Below, in pieces: positions 53,170 through 62,037 of a DNA stretch of 64,000 nucleotides. Every line of letters begins with the position of its first letter. Position 1 is the stretch's first letter. The position numbers and the translations under genes were made by a program. The stretch lies in NCBI RefSeq assembly GCF_025562755.1, contig NZ_CP103300.1:2783501-2847500 (forward strand), read 5' to 3'. Below the pieces are notes generated by a model. It was not told where the DNA came from. It saw nothing but the letters and a program-made list of their open reading frames with translations, and ran no database searches. This stretch comes from Endozoicomonas euniceicola (GTDB lineage Bacteria > Pseudomonadota > Gammaproteobacteria > Pseudomonadales > Endozoicomonadaceae).

Positions 53170-54069
53170 ATGCATATCACTTTACGGCAGCTGGAAATTT
53201 TTAAGGCCGTTGCGCAGAGCGGAAGGGTAACGGCTGCAGCCGAGTTACTGTTTATTTCCCAACCTGCGGCCAGTATGGCGCTGTCTGAGCTTGAGAAACA
53301 CCTTGGGTCGCTGTTTGATCGACACCAGGGAGCGTCCATGACATTAAGCGATTCTGGTCGTGCGTTGTTGCCAATGGCCTGTGAGCTGGTTGACCGGGCA
53401 AAAGAGATAGAACGACAGTTTGTTAATGGCAGCTGCTATGAGCAGGGCGTTCTCAAAATCTGTGCCAGTTCTACGGTTGGCAACAACCTGATGCCGAAAA
53501 TCCTTGGGGATTTCGCCAGAGAATTTCCCAGAATCCGTACCGAACTGACGATTGATAACACGCGCAGCATCGTCAATAGTCTGGTGGCGATGGATATCGA
53601 TATGGCGGTTGTTGAAGGTACCTGCCTGCATCCGGATATCGATGTTTATACCTGGCGGGAGGATGAGCTGGTTATTATTGCGCATCCGTCCCACCCTTTG
53701 GCAAACAAAGAGAGTGTCGAACTTAAAGACCTGAAAGACGAGGGTTGGATTCTGAGAGAGTCGGGTTCGGGTACACGGGAACTGTTTGACGAAGTTATTG
53801 CTGCACAGCTGGTGACTCCCAGAATACTGATGAGCCTGAACCGGTCAGAAGCTATCAAGCAGGCCGTTGCGGACGGTTTGGGGGTTGCCTGCATTTCCAG
53901 ATTAGCTGTCTGGCGTGCGGTGAGTGGTGGGCTGCTATCGATCATTAATGTTAGTGATCTTAGCCTTAAGCGATATCTTTACCTTCTGCTTAACAGGAAT
54001 AAGTATCGCAGTGGCGTTGTTCAAAAAATAACCGACTTTATTCTTTCTTCTAAAAGCGGGGGTGAGTAG
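53170..54069 (+). CDS. LysR-family transcriptional regulator
   Basis: The product is 299 residues from the ATG at 53170, which gives the standard LysR start (MHITLRQLEIFKAVAQSGRV); the open frame extends to 53044 with non-LysR sequence. The winged HTH covers residues 4-62 (TAAAELLFISQPAASMALSELEK). The periplasmic-binding-like effector domain spans about 90-295, with DMAVVEGTC and LRESGSGTRELFD. The GSGTRE motif places it near the CysB/YeiE/CbbR-like group. The target and inducer are unknown; no divergent partner gene is adjacent. Confidence 0.92.
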   Translation: MHITLRQLEIFKAVAQSGRVTAAAELLFISQPAASMALSELEKHLGSLFDRHQGASMTLSDSGRALLPMACELVDRAKEIERQFVNGSCYEQGVLKICASSTVGNNLMPKILGDFAREFPRIRTELTIDNTRSIVNSLVAMDIDMAVVEGTCLHPDIDVYTWREDELVIIAHPSHPLANKESVELKDLKDEGWILRESGSGTRELFDEVIAAQLVTPRILMSLNRSEAIKQAVADGLGVACISRLAVWRAVSGGLLSIINVSDLSLKRYLYLLLNRNKYRSGVVQKITDFILSSKSGGE

Positions 54070-54085
54070 CAAATACTACTCACCC
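54060..54085 (+). terminator. Hairpin overlapping the LysR stop
   Basis: GGGTGAGTAG (54060-54069) pairs perfectly with CTACTCACCC (54076-54085). The TAG stop lies in the stem. There is no clear T tract, so termination is possible but weakly supported. Confidence 0.5.
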
Positions 54086-54495
54086 TCGAAGCTGGTTGAT
54101 TTTTCTATAGGGTCATCCGGATGAGGCAGGTCAAAAAACAGGCCTGGCTTTAACAGGTGAAGGAACTTGAATAGGTATCTGGCATGTATGTCTAAAGGTC
54201 TGTAGGGATAGTGTTTGTTTTTCAGTCTGTTTTCTGGTGATTAATAAATAGTCGTGTTGGATATTATTCGCACTGTTTTATGAGTAGATGAAGCTCTGCC
54301 CTGAAGGATAATAGTTAATGACTGTTAATCTACCGGTTGAATATAGGTACTTCTACACATTATACTTCTCGCCGCTAAGGGAGAGAAAAACAGCTAGAAA
54401 ATTCAGTGCGATGAGATCAGAAAACAGGCGACAATGTTACGTCAGACGAGCAACTGAGCTCCCTTATCAACTTTCGCATAACAGTCCAATAGGCA
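54086..54495. other. Gene-free leader of the atp operon
   Basis: About 410 bp without a convincing gene. A 64-codon frame at 54318-54512 overlaps atpI and has no family features. The atp operon promoter should lie here, but I could not pick a clear -35/-10 pair. Confidence 0.5.
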
Positions 54496-54921
54496 ATGAA
54501 CTCTATGTCTGAAGCCAGGGCGTGGAAATACAACAACTTAAGCCGCTACCCACATTTGCGCCGTCCTGCGGTTCATCGGGTTGTGCTTGTCCAGTTGTTG
54601 ACTACATTGTGCTTGTCCCTGCTTTTGTTACCGGTGGGAATCGTCCACGCCACTTCCGCTTTTCTGGGAGGACTGGCATGCGCCATTCCTAACGCTTATA
54701 TGGTCTGGAAAGCATTTCGTTACAGAGGGGCAAGCGCTGCACAGAACATTGCCAGATCTTTTTACCAGGGAGAAGCAGGCAAGTTTGCGCTAACCGTGCT
54801 GGCTTTTGTCCTGATTTTTACCTTGGTGAAACCGATTGAACCGCTGTCGCTTTTTGGCGCATTTGTACTGGTTCAGGCGGTAAACTGGTTTACACCTTTG
54901 CTGATCGGATTTCGTCAGTAA
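54496..54921 (+). CDS. atpI: ATP synthase protein I
   Basis: AtpI (141 residues; a second ATG at 54505 is possible) is a small membrane protein with four hydrophobic segments, thought to help assemble the c-ring. HLRRPAVHRVVLVQLLTTL, ALLLLPVG-like SLLLLPVGIVHATSAFLGGL, CAIPNAYMVWKAFRYRGA and AGKFALTVLAFVLIFTLV match the family. It heads the atpIBEFHAGDC operon. Confidence 0.93.
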   Translation: MNSMSEARAWKYNNLSRYPHLRRPAVHRVVLVQLLTTLCLSLLLLPVGIVHATSAFLGGLACAIPNAYMVWKAFRYRGASAAQNIARSFYQGEAGKFALTVLAFVLIFTLVKPIEPLSLFGAFVLVQAVNWFTPLLIGFRQ

Positions 54922-54957
54922 AGAACGATTAGATCTCGATGGTTAACGGGGAACTCC

Positions 54958-55824
54958 ATGGCAGCAACTGCTTCTGAATATATTCAGCACCATTTGCAGA
55001 ATCTGACCTTTGGCCAACTGCCAACCGGATTCGAACGGGCTGACGGCACTATTTTGGCTGAACCTGTCTGGACTATTGCCCACAGTGCCTATGAGGCAAA
55101 GGCAATGGGCTTCTGGGCACTTAACCTTGACAGCCTGTTCTGGTCAGTTTTGCTTGGCATTGTATTTCTGTCTCTGTTTATGAAGGTCGCGCGAAACGCA
55201 GAGAAAGGTGTGCCTTCAGGATTTCAGAATGCCATAGAAAGTGTTGTCGAGTTCGTTGATAACAGTGTTAAAGACTCTTTCCACGGTAAAAGTGACCTGA
55301 TTGCTCCTCTGGCACTGACCATATTCGTCTGGGTTCTGTTCATGAATCTTATGGATTTGATTCCGGTAGACTGGTTGCCCGGCGTTGCCACCCTCACCGG
55401 CCTTCCCTATATGAAAGTGGTGCCTTCTACTGACCTGAATGTAACCCTGGGTATGGCACTTTCCGTTTTCGGGCTGGTTATTTTTTATTCCATAAAGGTA
55501 AAAGGTGCAGGTGGTTTCCTTAAAGAGTTGACACTCAATCCGTTCCGTAGCTCCAACAAGTTGGTTCAGGCTGTCCTGATTCCCATTAACTTACTGCTGG
55601 AGTCGGTAACACTGATCGCCAAGCCGGTTTCTCTGGGGCTACGGTTGTTTGGCAACCTGTATGCCGGGGAGCTGATCTTTATCCTGATTGCAATGCTTGG
55701 CTATTACCAGTTGCCGCTGCATTTTGGTTGGGCAGTATTCCATATACTGGTTGTCACTCTACAGGCATTTATCTTTATGACCTTAACTATTGTTTACTTG
55801 ACTATGGCGAATGAAAAGCACTGA
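54958..55824 (+). CDS. atpB: ATP synthase Fo subunit a
   Basis: Subunit a (288 residues) forms the proton half-channels. The conserved helix LGLRLFGNLYAGELIFILIA contains the essential Arg. Earlier FVWVLFMNLMDLIPVDWLP and VVPSTDLNVTLGMAL are family motifs, as is the C-terminal LQAFIFMTLTIVYLTMA. Length and position after atpI are standard. Confidence 0.98.
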   Translation: MAATASEYIQHHLQNLTFGQLPTGFERADGTILAEPVWTIAHSAYEAKAMGFWALNLDSLFWSVLLGIVFLSLFMKVARNAEKGVPSGFQNAIESVVEFVDNSVKDSFHGKSDLIAPLALTIFVWVLFMNLMDLIPVDWLPGVATLTGLPYMKVVPSTDLNVTLGMALSVFGLVIFYSIKVKGAGGFLKELTLNPFRSSNKLVQAVLIPINLLLESVTLIAKPVSLGLRLFGNLYAGELIFILIAMLGYYQLPLHFGWAVFHILVVTLQAFIFMTLTIVYLTMANEKH

Positions 55825-55915
55825 ACTTTCTCATTAGCAGATACCAGGTTGTATTTAATAACGTGGCCTCAACGGGGCGAATTTAGCAAAAAAACGACGA
55901 CAGTCGGGAGGGTGT

Positions 55916-56170
55916 ATGGACTTAGTAGTGGGTCTGACGGTAATTAGCGTAGCATTCATGCTGGGTATTGCAGCATTAGCCACGGGAATAGGCTTTGGCC
56001 TTTTAGGAGGGAAATTTTTGGAGGGGGTAGCGCGTCAACCGGAAATAGCACCTATGTTGCAAACCAAGATGTTTATTCTTGCAGGTTTGCTGGACGCAGT
56101 GCCTATGATTGCTGTGGGTATTGCGCTGTTCTTCACGTTCGCTAATCCGTTTGTGGCTCTCGTTCAATAA
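55916..56170 (+). CDS. atpE: ATP synthase Fo subunit c
   Basis: Subunit c (84 residues) is a two-helix proteolipid forming the rotor ring. GIGFGLLGGKFLEGVARQPE is the polar loop region with the RQP motif. AGLLDAVPMIAVGIALFF carries the essential proton-binding Asp. There is no sodium-type Q...ES/T signature, so a proton-driven ring is likely. Confidence 0.98.
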   Translation: MDLVVGLTVISVAFMLGIAALATGIGFGLLGGKFLEGVARQPEIAPMLQTKMFILAGLLDAVPMIAVGIALFFTFANPFVALVQ

Positions 56171-56367
56171 TCAGCGATACCTGGTATCTGGCTGTTACAG
56201 TAGGCTGATTCAAAGATCCGGTTGGAAGGTTTAGGCAGTACAACCGGCTTACTGGGAGCCAACGGCTTGAGCGGTGATCCCGGTGGAACGCTGTCTCAGG
56301 CTGACAAGAAAAAGCAGTGCGGGTTGATTTGAATATCTTTTGAAACAACTGGAGCACAGGAGTTTGC

Positions 56368-56838
56368 ATGAATATAAATGCGACCCTTATAGGTCAGTCG
56401 ATAGCGTTTGCGGTGTTTGTGTGGTTCTGCATGAAGTATGTATGGCCCCCTATTATGCAGAACCTGAACGCCCGGAAAAAACAAATTGCAGATGGTCTGG
56501 CTGCTGCTTCCCGTGGCAACGAGAAGCTGGAAGCTGCGCAACTGAAAGTTACTGAAGAGCTGCAGGCTGCCCGTGAACAAGCTCAGGAAATCATCGATCT
56601 TGCCAACAAACGTGCAGGACAGATTGTTGATGAAGCCAAAGAACAGGCCAGAGAGGAAGCTGAAAGAGTGAAAACGGCAGCCCAGGCTGATATCGAACAG
56701 GAACTCAACCGGGCTCGTGAAGCTTTGCGTGCTCAGGTGGCTGTTCTTGCCGTTACCGGAGCCGAACGGATTCTTGGTAAAAACCTGGATGAGTCTGCCA
56801 ACAGCCGTCTGGTTGATGATCTGGTGGCGGAATTATAA
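56368..56838 (+). CDS. atpF: ATP synthase Fo subunit b
   Basis: Subunit b (156 residues) is the peripheral stalk: an N-terminal membrane helix (IGQSIAFAVFVWFCMKYVWPP) and a long Ala/Glu/Gln-rich coiled coil thereafter, dimerising to hold F1 to Fo. It matches the E. coli protein in length. Confidence 0.97.
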   Translation: MNINATLIGQSIAFAVFVWFCMKYVWPPIMQNLNARKKQIADGLAAASRGNEKLEAAQLKVTEELQAAREQAQEIIDLANKRAGQIVDEAKEQAREEAERVKTAAQADIEQELNRAREALRAQVAVLAVTGAERILGKNLDESANSRLVDDLVAEL

Positions 56839-56850
56839 AGAGGGTTAACC

Positions 56851-57384
56851 ATGGAATTGACCACATGTGCCCGTCCCTACGCTAAGGCCGCATTCCAGCT
56901 GGCCAGGGAACTTGGCCAGCTGGATGAGTGGTCCCGGATGCTGACACTGTGTGCCAGTGTATCCAGGCATGAGGCTGTTGACCGGATGTTGAACGATCCG
57001 TCGACAAACGGTGACATGAAGGCAGAGGCTTTTATCCAGTTGTGTGAGGGCAGTCTTACGGTTGAAGTCGAAAATTACATCAGGATTCTTACCAATAAAA
57101 AACGCATTTCACTGCTGCCGCATATTGATGCGCTGTTTGAGCAGATGAAATCACAAGATCAGAGTTATCAGGATGTAATCGTTACTTCAGCGTTCCCTCT
57201 TACGGAATCTCAGGAAGAGAAGATCGCTAAGAAAGTAAAGCAGCGTCTGGGGCAAAGTGTCCGGATGCAAATCCAAATAGACAGCGAACTGGTGGGGGGG
57301 GTGATTGTAAAAGCTGGCGATCTTGTGATCGATGGCAGTGTTCGTGCCCGCTTGTCCAAGTTGGCTGATGCAATGATTTCATAG
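56851..57384 (+). CDS. atpH: ATP synthase F1 subunit delta
   Basis: Subunit delta (177 residues) connects the b stalk to the top of F1. It begins ARPYAKAAFQLARELGQLDEW and the C-terminal domain has VEVTSAFPLTESQ-like VIVTSAFPLTESQEEKI and SELVGGVIVKAGDLVIDGSV, all typical. Confidence 0.97.
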   Translation: MELTTCARPYAKAAFQLARELGQLDEWSRMLTLCASVSRHEAVDRMLNDPSTNGDMKAEAFIQLCEGSLTVEVENYIRILTNKKRISLLPHIDALFEQMKSQDQSYQDVIVTSAFPLTESQEEKIAKKVKQRLGQSVRMQIQIDSELVGGVIVKAGDLVIDGSVRARLSKLADAMIS

Positions 57385-57468
57385 TTATTTTTTTGGCTAT
57401 TTTTCAGCTCAAGGCTGTTTATTAGCTCAGGGCTGTCTTTCAATAGCTACAAATTTGGCAGGTAAGCT

Positions 57469-59025
57469 ATGCAACTGAATCCTTCCGAGGTCAGTGACAT
57501 CATCAAAAGCCGCATTGCGCAACTTGATGTGTCCAGTGAAGCACAAAACGAGGGTACCATTGTCAGCGTGACCGACGGTATCGTTCGAATCCATGGTCTG
57601 GCCGACGTTATGTACGGGGAGATGATCAAATTCTCCGGTGGCGTATACGGCATGGCCCTCAACCTGGAACAGGACTCCGTAGGTGCTGTTGTTTTAGGCG
57701 ACTATGGTCATCTGGCAGAAGGTCAGAGTGTCCAGTGTACAGGTCGAATTCTCGAAGTCCCGGTGGGCAAAGAGCTGCTCGGCCGTGTGGTGGATGCATT
57801 GGGTAGTCCGGTTGACGGCAAAGGACCTCTGCAAGCCTCTGATTCTTCGTCACTGACAACTGCACCCATTGAAAAGGTTGCGCCGGGGGTTATTGCCCGT
57901 CAGTCAGTGGATGAGCCTGTGCAGACCGGCTACAAGTCCGTTGACTCAATGGTACCGATTGGCCGGGGTCAGCGCGAGTTGGTTATCGGTGATCGCCAAA
58001 CCGGTAAAACCGCTCTGGCTGTCGATGCCATCATCAATCAGAAAGGTACAGGCATCAAGTGTGTCTACGTAGCCATCGGCCAGAAGCAATCCACCATTGC
58101 CAACGTAGTGCGCAAGCTTGAAGAACACGGCGCGATGGAGCACACCATTGTTGTGGCTGCTGGTGCTGCTGATCCAGCGGCTATGCAGTTCCTTGCTCCC
58201 TTTGGTGGTTGTTCCATGGGTGAGTACTTCCGTGATCGTGGTGAAGATGCCCTGATTGTTTATGATGACTTAACCAAGCAGGCCTGGGCATACCGGCAGA
58301 TTTCCCTGTTGCTGCGTCGTCCTCCCGGTCGTGAAGCTTATCCCGGTGATGTTTTTTATCTCCACTCCCGTTTGCTGGAACGCGCCGCCCGTGTGAATGC
58401 CGACTACGTAGAGAAAGTGACCGATGGCGAGGTGAAAGGCCAGACTGGTTCATTAACGGCTCTGCCCATCATTGAAACCCAGGCGGGGGACGTATCGGCC
58501 TTTGTACCTACCAATGTCATTTCTATTACCGACGGTCAGATTTTCCTTGAAACGGATCTGTTCAACGCAGGTATTCGTCCGGCGATGAACGCTGGTGTGT
58601 CAGTATCCAGGGTAGGTGGTGCGGCACAAACCAAGATCATCAAGAAACTGGGCGGTGGTATTCGTCTTGCGCTGGCTCAGTATCGAGAGCTTCAGGCATT
58701 TGCCCAGTTCGCGTCCGACCTTGATGAAGCGACACGCAAACAGCTTGAACACGGTCAGCGTGTCACTGAGCTGATGAAACAAAAACAGTATGAGCCGTTG
58801 TCAGTGGCGGAAATGGCTCTTGTTATTTATGCGGCAGAACATGGCTATCTGGAAGATGTTGCTCTGAACAAGATCGGTGATTTCGAAGCGGCTCTGCTCA
58901 GTTTTGTCAGGGCTGAATGCAGTGAGTTGATCTCCAGGGTCAATGAAACCGGGGACTACAACGACGACATTCAGGCAGGTATCAAGGAAGCCATTGAAAA
59001 GTTCAAGGCCACCCAGACCTGGTAA
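57469..59025 (+). CDS. atpA: ATP synthase F1 subunit alpha
   Basis: Subunit alpha (518 residues) binds non-catalytic nucleotide. Walker A is GDRQTGKTA near 170. The sequence is close to E. coli throughout (RIHGLADVMYGEMIKF, YDDLTKQAWAYRQISLLLRR, VGGAAQTKIIKKLGGG) and ends FKATQTW. Confidence 0.99.
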   Translation: MQLNPSEVSDIIKSRIAQLDVSSEAQNEGTIVSVTDGIVRIHGLADVMYGEMIKFSGGVYGMALNLEQDSVGAVVLGDYGHLAEGQSVQCTGRILEVPVGKELLGRVVDALGSPVDGKGPLQASDSSSLTTAPIEKVAPGVIARQSVDEPVQTGYKSVDSMVPIGRGQRELVIGDRQTGKTALAVDAIINQKGTGIKCVYVAIGQKQSTIANVVRKLEEHGAMEHTIVVAAGAADPAAMQFLAPFGGCSMGEYFRDRGEDALIVYDDLTKQAWAYRQISLLLRRPPGREAYPGDVFYLHSRLLERAARVNADYVEKVTDGEVKGQTGSLTALPIIETQAGDVSAFVPTNVISITDGQIFLETDLFNAGIRPAMNAGVSVSRVGGAAQTKIIKKLGGGIRLALAQYRELQAFAQFASDLDEATRKQLEHGQRVTELMKQKQYEPLSVAEMALVIYAAEHGYLEDVALNKIGDFEAALLSFVRAECSELISRVNETGDYNDDIQAGIKEAIEKFKATQTW

Positions 59026-59078
59026 ACATCGGTGTATCAAAGCCAGCTTCCGGTAACGGTGGCTGGTGAGGACTGAAA

Positions 59079-59939
59079 ATGGCAGGCGCAAAAGAGATTA
59101 GGACGCAAATATCGTCCATTAAAAGTACGCAGAAGATCACCAGCGCCATGGAAATGGTGGCAGCGAGTAAAATGCGTAAAGCCCAGGAGCGGCGTGAAAT
59201 CAGTCGTCCCTATGCGGAACGTATCCGTCAGGTTGTCGGGCATGTTGCTCATGCTAATGCCGAATACAAGCACACTTATATGTTTGAGCGGGAAGTGAAG
59301 CGAGTTGGCTTCATTATCGTTTCAACAGACCGTGGTTTGTGTGGTGGTCTTAACATCAACCTGTTCAAGAAAGCCGTTTCTGAAATGAGTGGCTGGAAGG
59401 ATAAAGGCGTTGAGATTGACCTTTGCCTGATCGGCAGTAAGGCTGTTTCATTCTTCCGTAACTACGGTGGCAATGTTATTGCGGCTATCACTCATATTGG
59501 CGACTCACCCAGCATTGGCGACTTGATCGGTGGTCTGAAAGTGATGCTCGACAGTTACGATGAGGGGGCGATTGATCGCCTGTTCGTAGTGCATAATGAG
59601 TTTGTGAATACTATGGCGCAAACACCAACGTCATTGCAGTTGTTGCCTCTGGTAGCAGACGACGATGATTCACTGAGTAAGCCTTGGGATTACATCTATG
59701 AACCCGATGCTAAAAAGCTGCTGGATGGGTTGTTAGTGCGTTATATCGAATCCCAGGTCTTTCAGGCTGTGGTAGAAAATAATGCCTGTGAACAGGCGGC
59801 TCGAATGGTCGCCATGAAGAGTGCAACTGATAACGCCGGAAACCTGATTGACGATTTGCAACTGGTTTACAACAAGGCTCGTCAGGCGGCAATCACGCAG
59901 GAATTGTCAGAAATCGTAAGCGGCGCCGCAGCCGTTTAA
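59079..59939 (+). CDS. atpG: ATP synthase F1 subunit gamma
   Basis: Subunit gamma (286 residues) is the rotating shaft. The N-terminal helix (AKEIRTQISSIKSTQKITSA), the TDRGLCGGLN motif and the C-terminal helix with ARQAAITQELSEIVSGAAA are diagnostic. Confidence 0.98.
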   Translation: MAGAKEIRTQISSIKSTQKITSAMEMVAASKMRKAQERREISRPYAERIRQVVGHVAHANAEYKHTYMFEREVKRVGFIIVSTDRGLCGGLNINLFKKAVSEMSGWKDKGVEIDLCLIGSKAVSFFRNYGGNVIAAITHIGDSPSIGDLIGGLKVMLDSYDEGAIDRLFVVHNEFVNTMAQTPTSLQLLPLVADDDDSLSKPWDYIYEPDAKKLLDGLLVRYIESQVFQAVVENNACEQAARMVAMKSATDNAGNLIDDLQLVYNKARQAAITQELSEIVSGAAAV

Positions 59940-59995
59940 AGCGCTGCAGCTTTGTAGTGCACGGCTGTAAAAAAGAAAAAGGTAGAGGGTAGGTT

Positions 59996-61372
59996 ATGAG
60001 TAGCGGTCGTATCGTACAAATAATCGGCGCCGTCATTGACGTCGAATTTTCAAGGGAAAGTGTTCCCAAAGTGTATGATGCTTTAACAGTAGACGACAAA
60101 GGTCTAGTTCTGGAAGTTCAGCAGCAGCTGGGCGACGGCATTGTGCGCTCCATTGCCATGGGTTCCACAGAAGGGGTTTCCCGCGGACTGGCTGTTAATA
60201 ATACCGGCGCACCGATTCAGGTACCCGTTGGTCAGGAAACCCTGGGGCGCATTATGGACGTTCTGGGAAACCCTATTGATGAAAAAGGGCCTATTGGTGA
60301 GCAGGAGCGAGCCTCTATTCACCGTAAAGCGCCCAGTTACGCAGATCAGTCTGCGTCTAACGAACTACTGGAAACAGGCATCAAGGTTATCGATCTGGTT
60401 TGCCCGTTTGCCAAAGGTGGTAAGGTCGGTCTGTTCGGTGGTGCCGGTGTGGGTAAAACCGTAAACATGATGGAGCTGATCCGGAACATCGCGATTGAGC
60501 ACTCTGGTTTCTCAGTGTTTGCCGGTGTGGGTGAGCGGACTCGTGAAGGTAATGACTTCTATCATGAAATGACCGACTCCAACGTTATCGATAAAGTATC
60601 GCTGGTTTACGGTCAGATGAATGAACCACCCGGTAACCGTCTTCGTGTCGCATTGACGGGTCTGACCATGGCTGAAAAGTTCCGTGATGAAGGTCGGGAC
60701 GTGCTGTTGTTTATCGACAACATCTATCGCTACACCCTGGCGGGTACTGAAGTATCCGCATTGCTGGGTCGTATGCCATCGGCTGTAGGTTACCAGCCTA
60801 CTCTGGCTGAAGAGATGGGTGTTCTGCAGGAACGGATTACTTCAACAAAAACGGGTTCCATCACTTCCATTCAAGCTGTGTATGTCCCGGCGGATGACTT
60901 GACTGACCCTTCTCCGGCCACCACTTTCTCGCACCTTGATGCAACGGTGGTACTGAGCCGTGATATCGCTTCCAAGGGTATTTATCCGGCGATTGACCCA
61001 CTGGATTCCACTTCCCGTCAGTTAGACCCTCTGGTGATTGGTCAGGAACATTACGAAGTGGCCCGTGGCGTACAAACCGTTCTACAACGCTACAAGGAAC
61101 TGAAAGACATCATCGCGATTCTGGGTATGGATGAACTGTCTGAAGAAGACAAACTGACCGTTTCCAGGGCTCGTAAGATCGAACGTTTCCTGTCTCAGCC
61201 ATTCTTCGTAGCAGAGGTATTTACCGGGTCGCCCGGTAAATATGTATCACTGAAAGATACCATCAGAGCCTTCAAGGGAATTCTGGATGGTGAATACGAC
61301 AATCTGCCAGAGCAAGCTTTCTACATGGTAGGTTCCATTGAAGAAGCGGTTGAAAAAGCCAAGTCCATGTAA
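59996..61372 (+). CDS. atpD: ATP synthase F1 subunit beta
   Basis: Subunit beta (458 residues) holds the catalytic sites. Walker A is GGAGVGKTV near 150. GERTREGNDFY carries the catalytic Glu. LLFIDNIYRYTLAG and ALLGRMPSAVGYQPTL are characteristic. It is close to E. coli AtpD in length and sequence. Confidence 0.99.
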   Translation: MSSGRIVQIIGAVIDVEFSRESVPKVYDALTVDDKGLVLEVQQQLGDGIVRSIAMGSTEGVSRGLAVNNTGAPIQVPVGQETLGRIMDVLGNPIDEKGPIGEQERASIHRKAPSYADQSASNELLETGIKVIDLVCPFAKGGKVGLFGGAGVGKTVNMMELIRNIAIEHSGFSVFAGVGERTREGNDFYHEMTDSNVIDKVSLVYGQMNEPPGNRLRVALTGLTMAEKFRDEGRDVLLFIDNIYRYTLAGTEVSALLGRMPSAVGYQPTLAEEMGVLQERITSTKTGSITSIQAVYVPADDLTDPSPATTFSHLDATVVLSRDIASKGIYPAIDPLDSTSRQLDPLVIGQEHYEVARGVQTVLQRYKELKDIIAILGMDELSEEDKLTVSRARKIERFLSQPFFVAEVFTGSPGKYVSLKDTIRAFKGILDGEYDNLPEQAFYMVGSIEEAVEKAKSM

Positions 61373-61380
61373 AGCCCGTA

Positions 61381-61420
61381 TTTATCTTCCTTCTTCTATA
61401 TATAGAAGAAGGAAGATAAA
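61381..61420. repeat. Perfect 40-bp palindrome between atpD and atpC
   Basis: Two 20-base arms, starting TTTATCTTCCTTCTTC and ending GAAGAAGGAAGATAAA, meet at TATATA with no spacer, nine bases after the atpD stop and 22 bases before the atpC ATG. In RNA it would form an 18-bp stem with a 4-base loop. It is not followed by a T tract. It could tune atpC expression or protect the upstream mRNA. Confidence 0.95.
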
Positions 61421-61441
61421 CATTAAGTGAGGTAACAAAAT

Positions 61442-61867
61442 ATGGCGAGCACAGTTCACTGTGACATCGTTAGTGCCGAGGAGGAGATTTTCTCCGGGCA
61501 GGTTGAAATGGTTGTTGCCACGGGTTCTCTCGGGGATTTGGGGATAGCTCCCGGCCATACTCCACTGTTAACAGAGTTAAGCCCTGGCCCGATACGCCTT
61601 ATTGCAGAAGGTGGAGAGGAAGAAGTGTTTTATATTTCCGGTGGATTTCTGGAAGTACAGCCTTCTCAGGTAAAGGTTCTGGCTGATACGGCTTTGCGTG
61701 CAGACGATATGGATGAAGCGGCAGCGGCAGAAGCCAAGAAGCTGGCTGAACAAGAATTGACCAATCAGAGCGGTGAATTCGATTACTCCCGTGCAGCAAC
61801 TCAGCTGGCTGAAGCCGCGGCACAGTTGCGGACGCTGCAGGCCATCCGCAAGAAACTGGGTAAATAG
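61442..61867 (+). CDS. atpC: ATP synthase F1 subunit epsilon
   Basis: Subunit epsilon (141 residues) couples and inhibits F1. The N-terminal beta barrel (VHCDIVSAEEEIFSGQVEMVV, GDLGIAPGHTPLLTELSPGPIRL, YISGGFLEVQP) precedes the two C-terminal helices. It ends the operon. Confidence 0.98.
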   Translation: MASTVHCDIVSAEEEIFSGQVEMVVATGSLGDLGIAPGHTPLLTELSPGPIRLIAEGGEEEVFYISGGFLEVQPSQVKVLADTALRADDMDEAAAAEAKKLAEQELTNQSGEFDYSRAATQLAEAAAQLRTLQAIRKKLGK

Positions 61868-61911
61868 CCTACTAATTCTCCTTCAAAGCGATAGCTTATT
61901 CATAATCAATG

Positions 61912-61938
61912 AAAGCCCTGAATTTCCGGGGCTTTTTT
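61912..61938 (+). terminator. Intrinsic terminator of the atp operon
   Basis: AAAGCCCTG pairs with CGGGGCTTT (one G-U pair) around a 6-base loop and runs into Ts, 45 bp after atpC. Confidence 0.88.
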
Positions 61939-62037
61939 ATCGTTCGTAATGAAACTCTGAAGAGAAGTCTTTATAGAGTTTTAGTGTGTCCCCTATCTCG
62001 CAGGGTGACGATGGGGTGTTTTTCTCTGCCACTTCCC

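Noticed and set aside
54318..54512. 64-codon ORF before atpI
   Set aside because: It overlaps atpI, has no family features and no convincing ribosome site.
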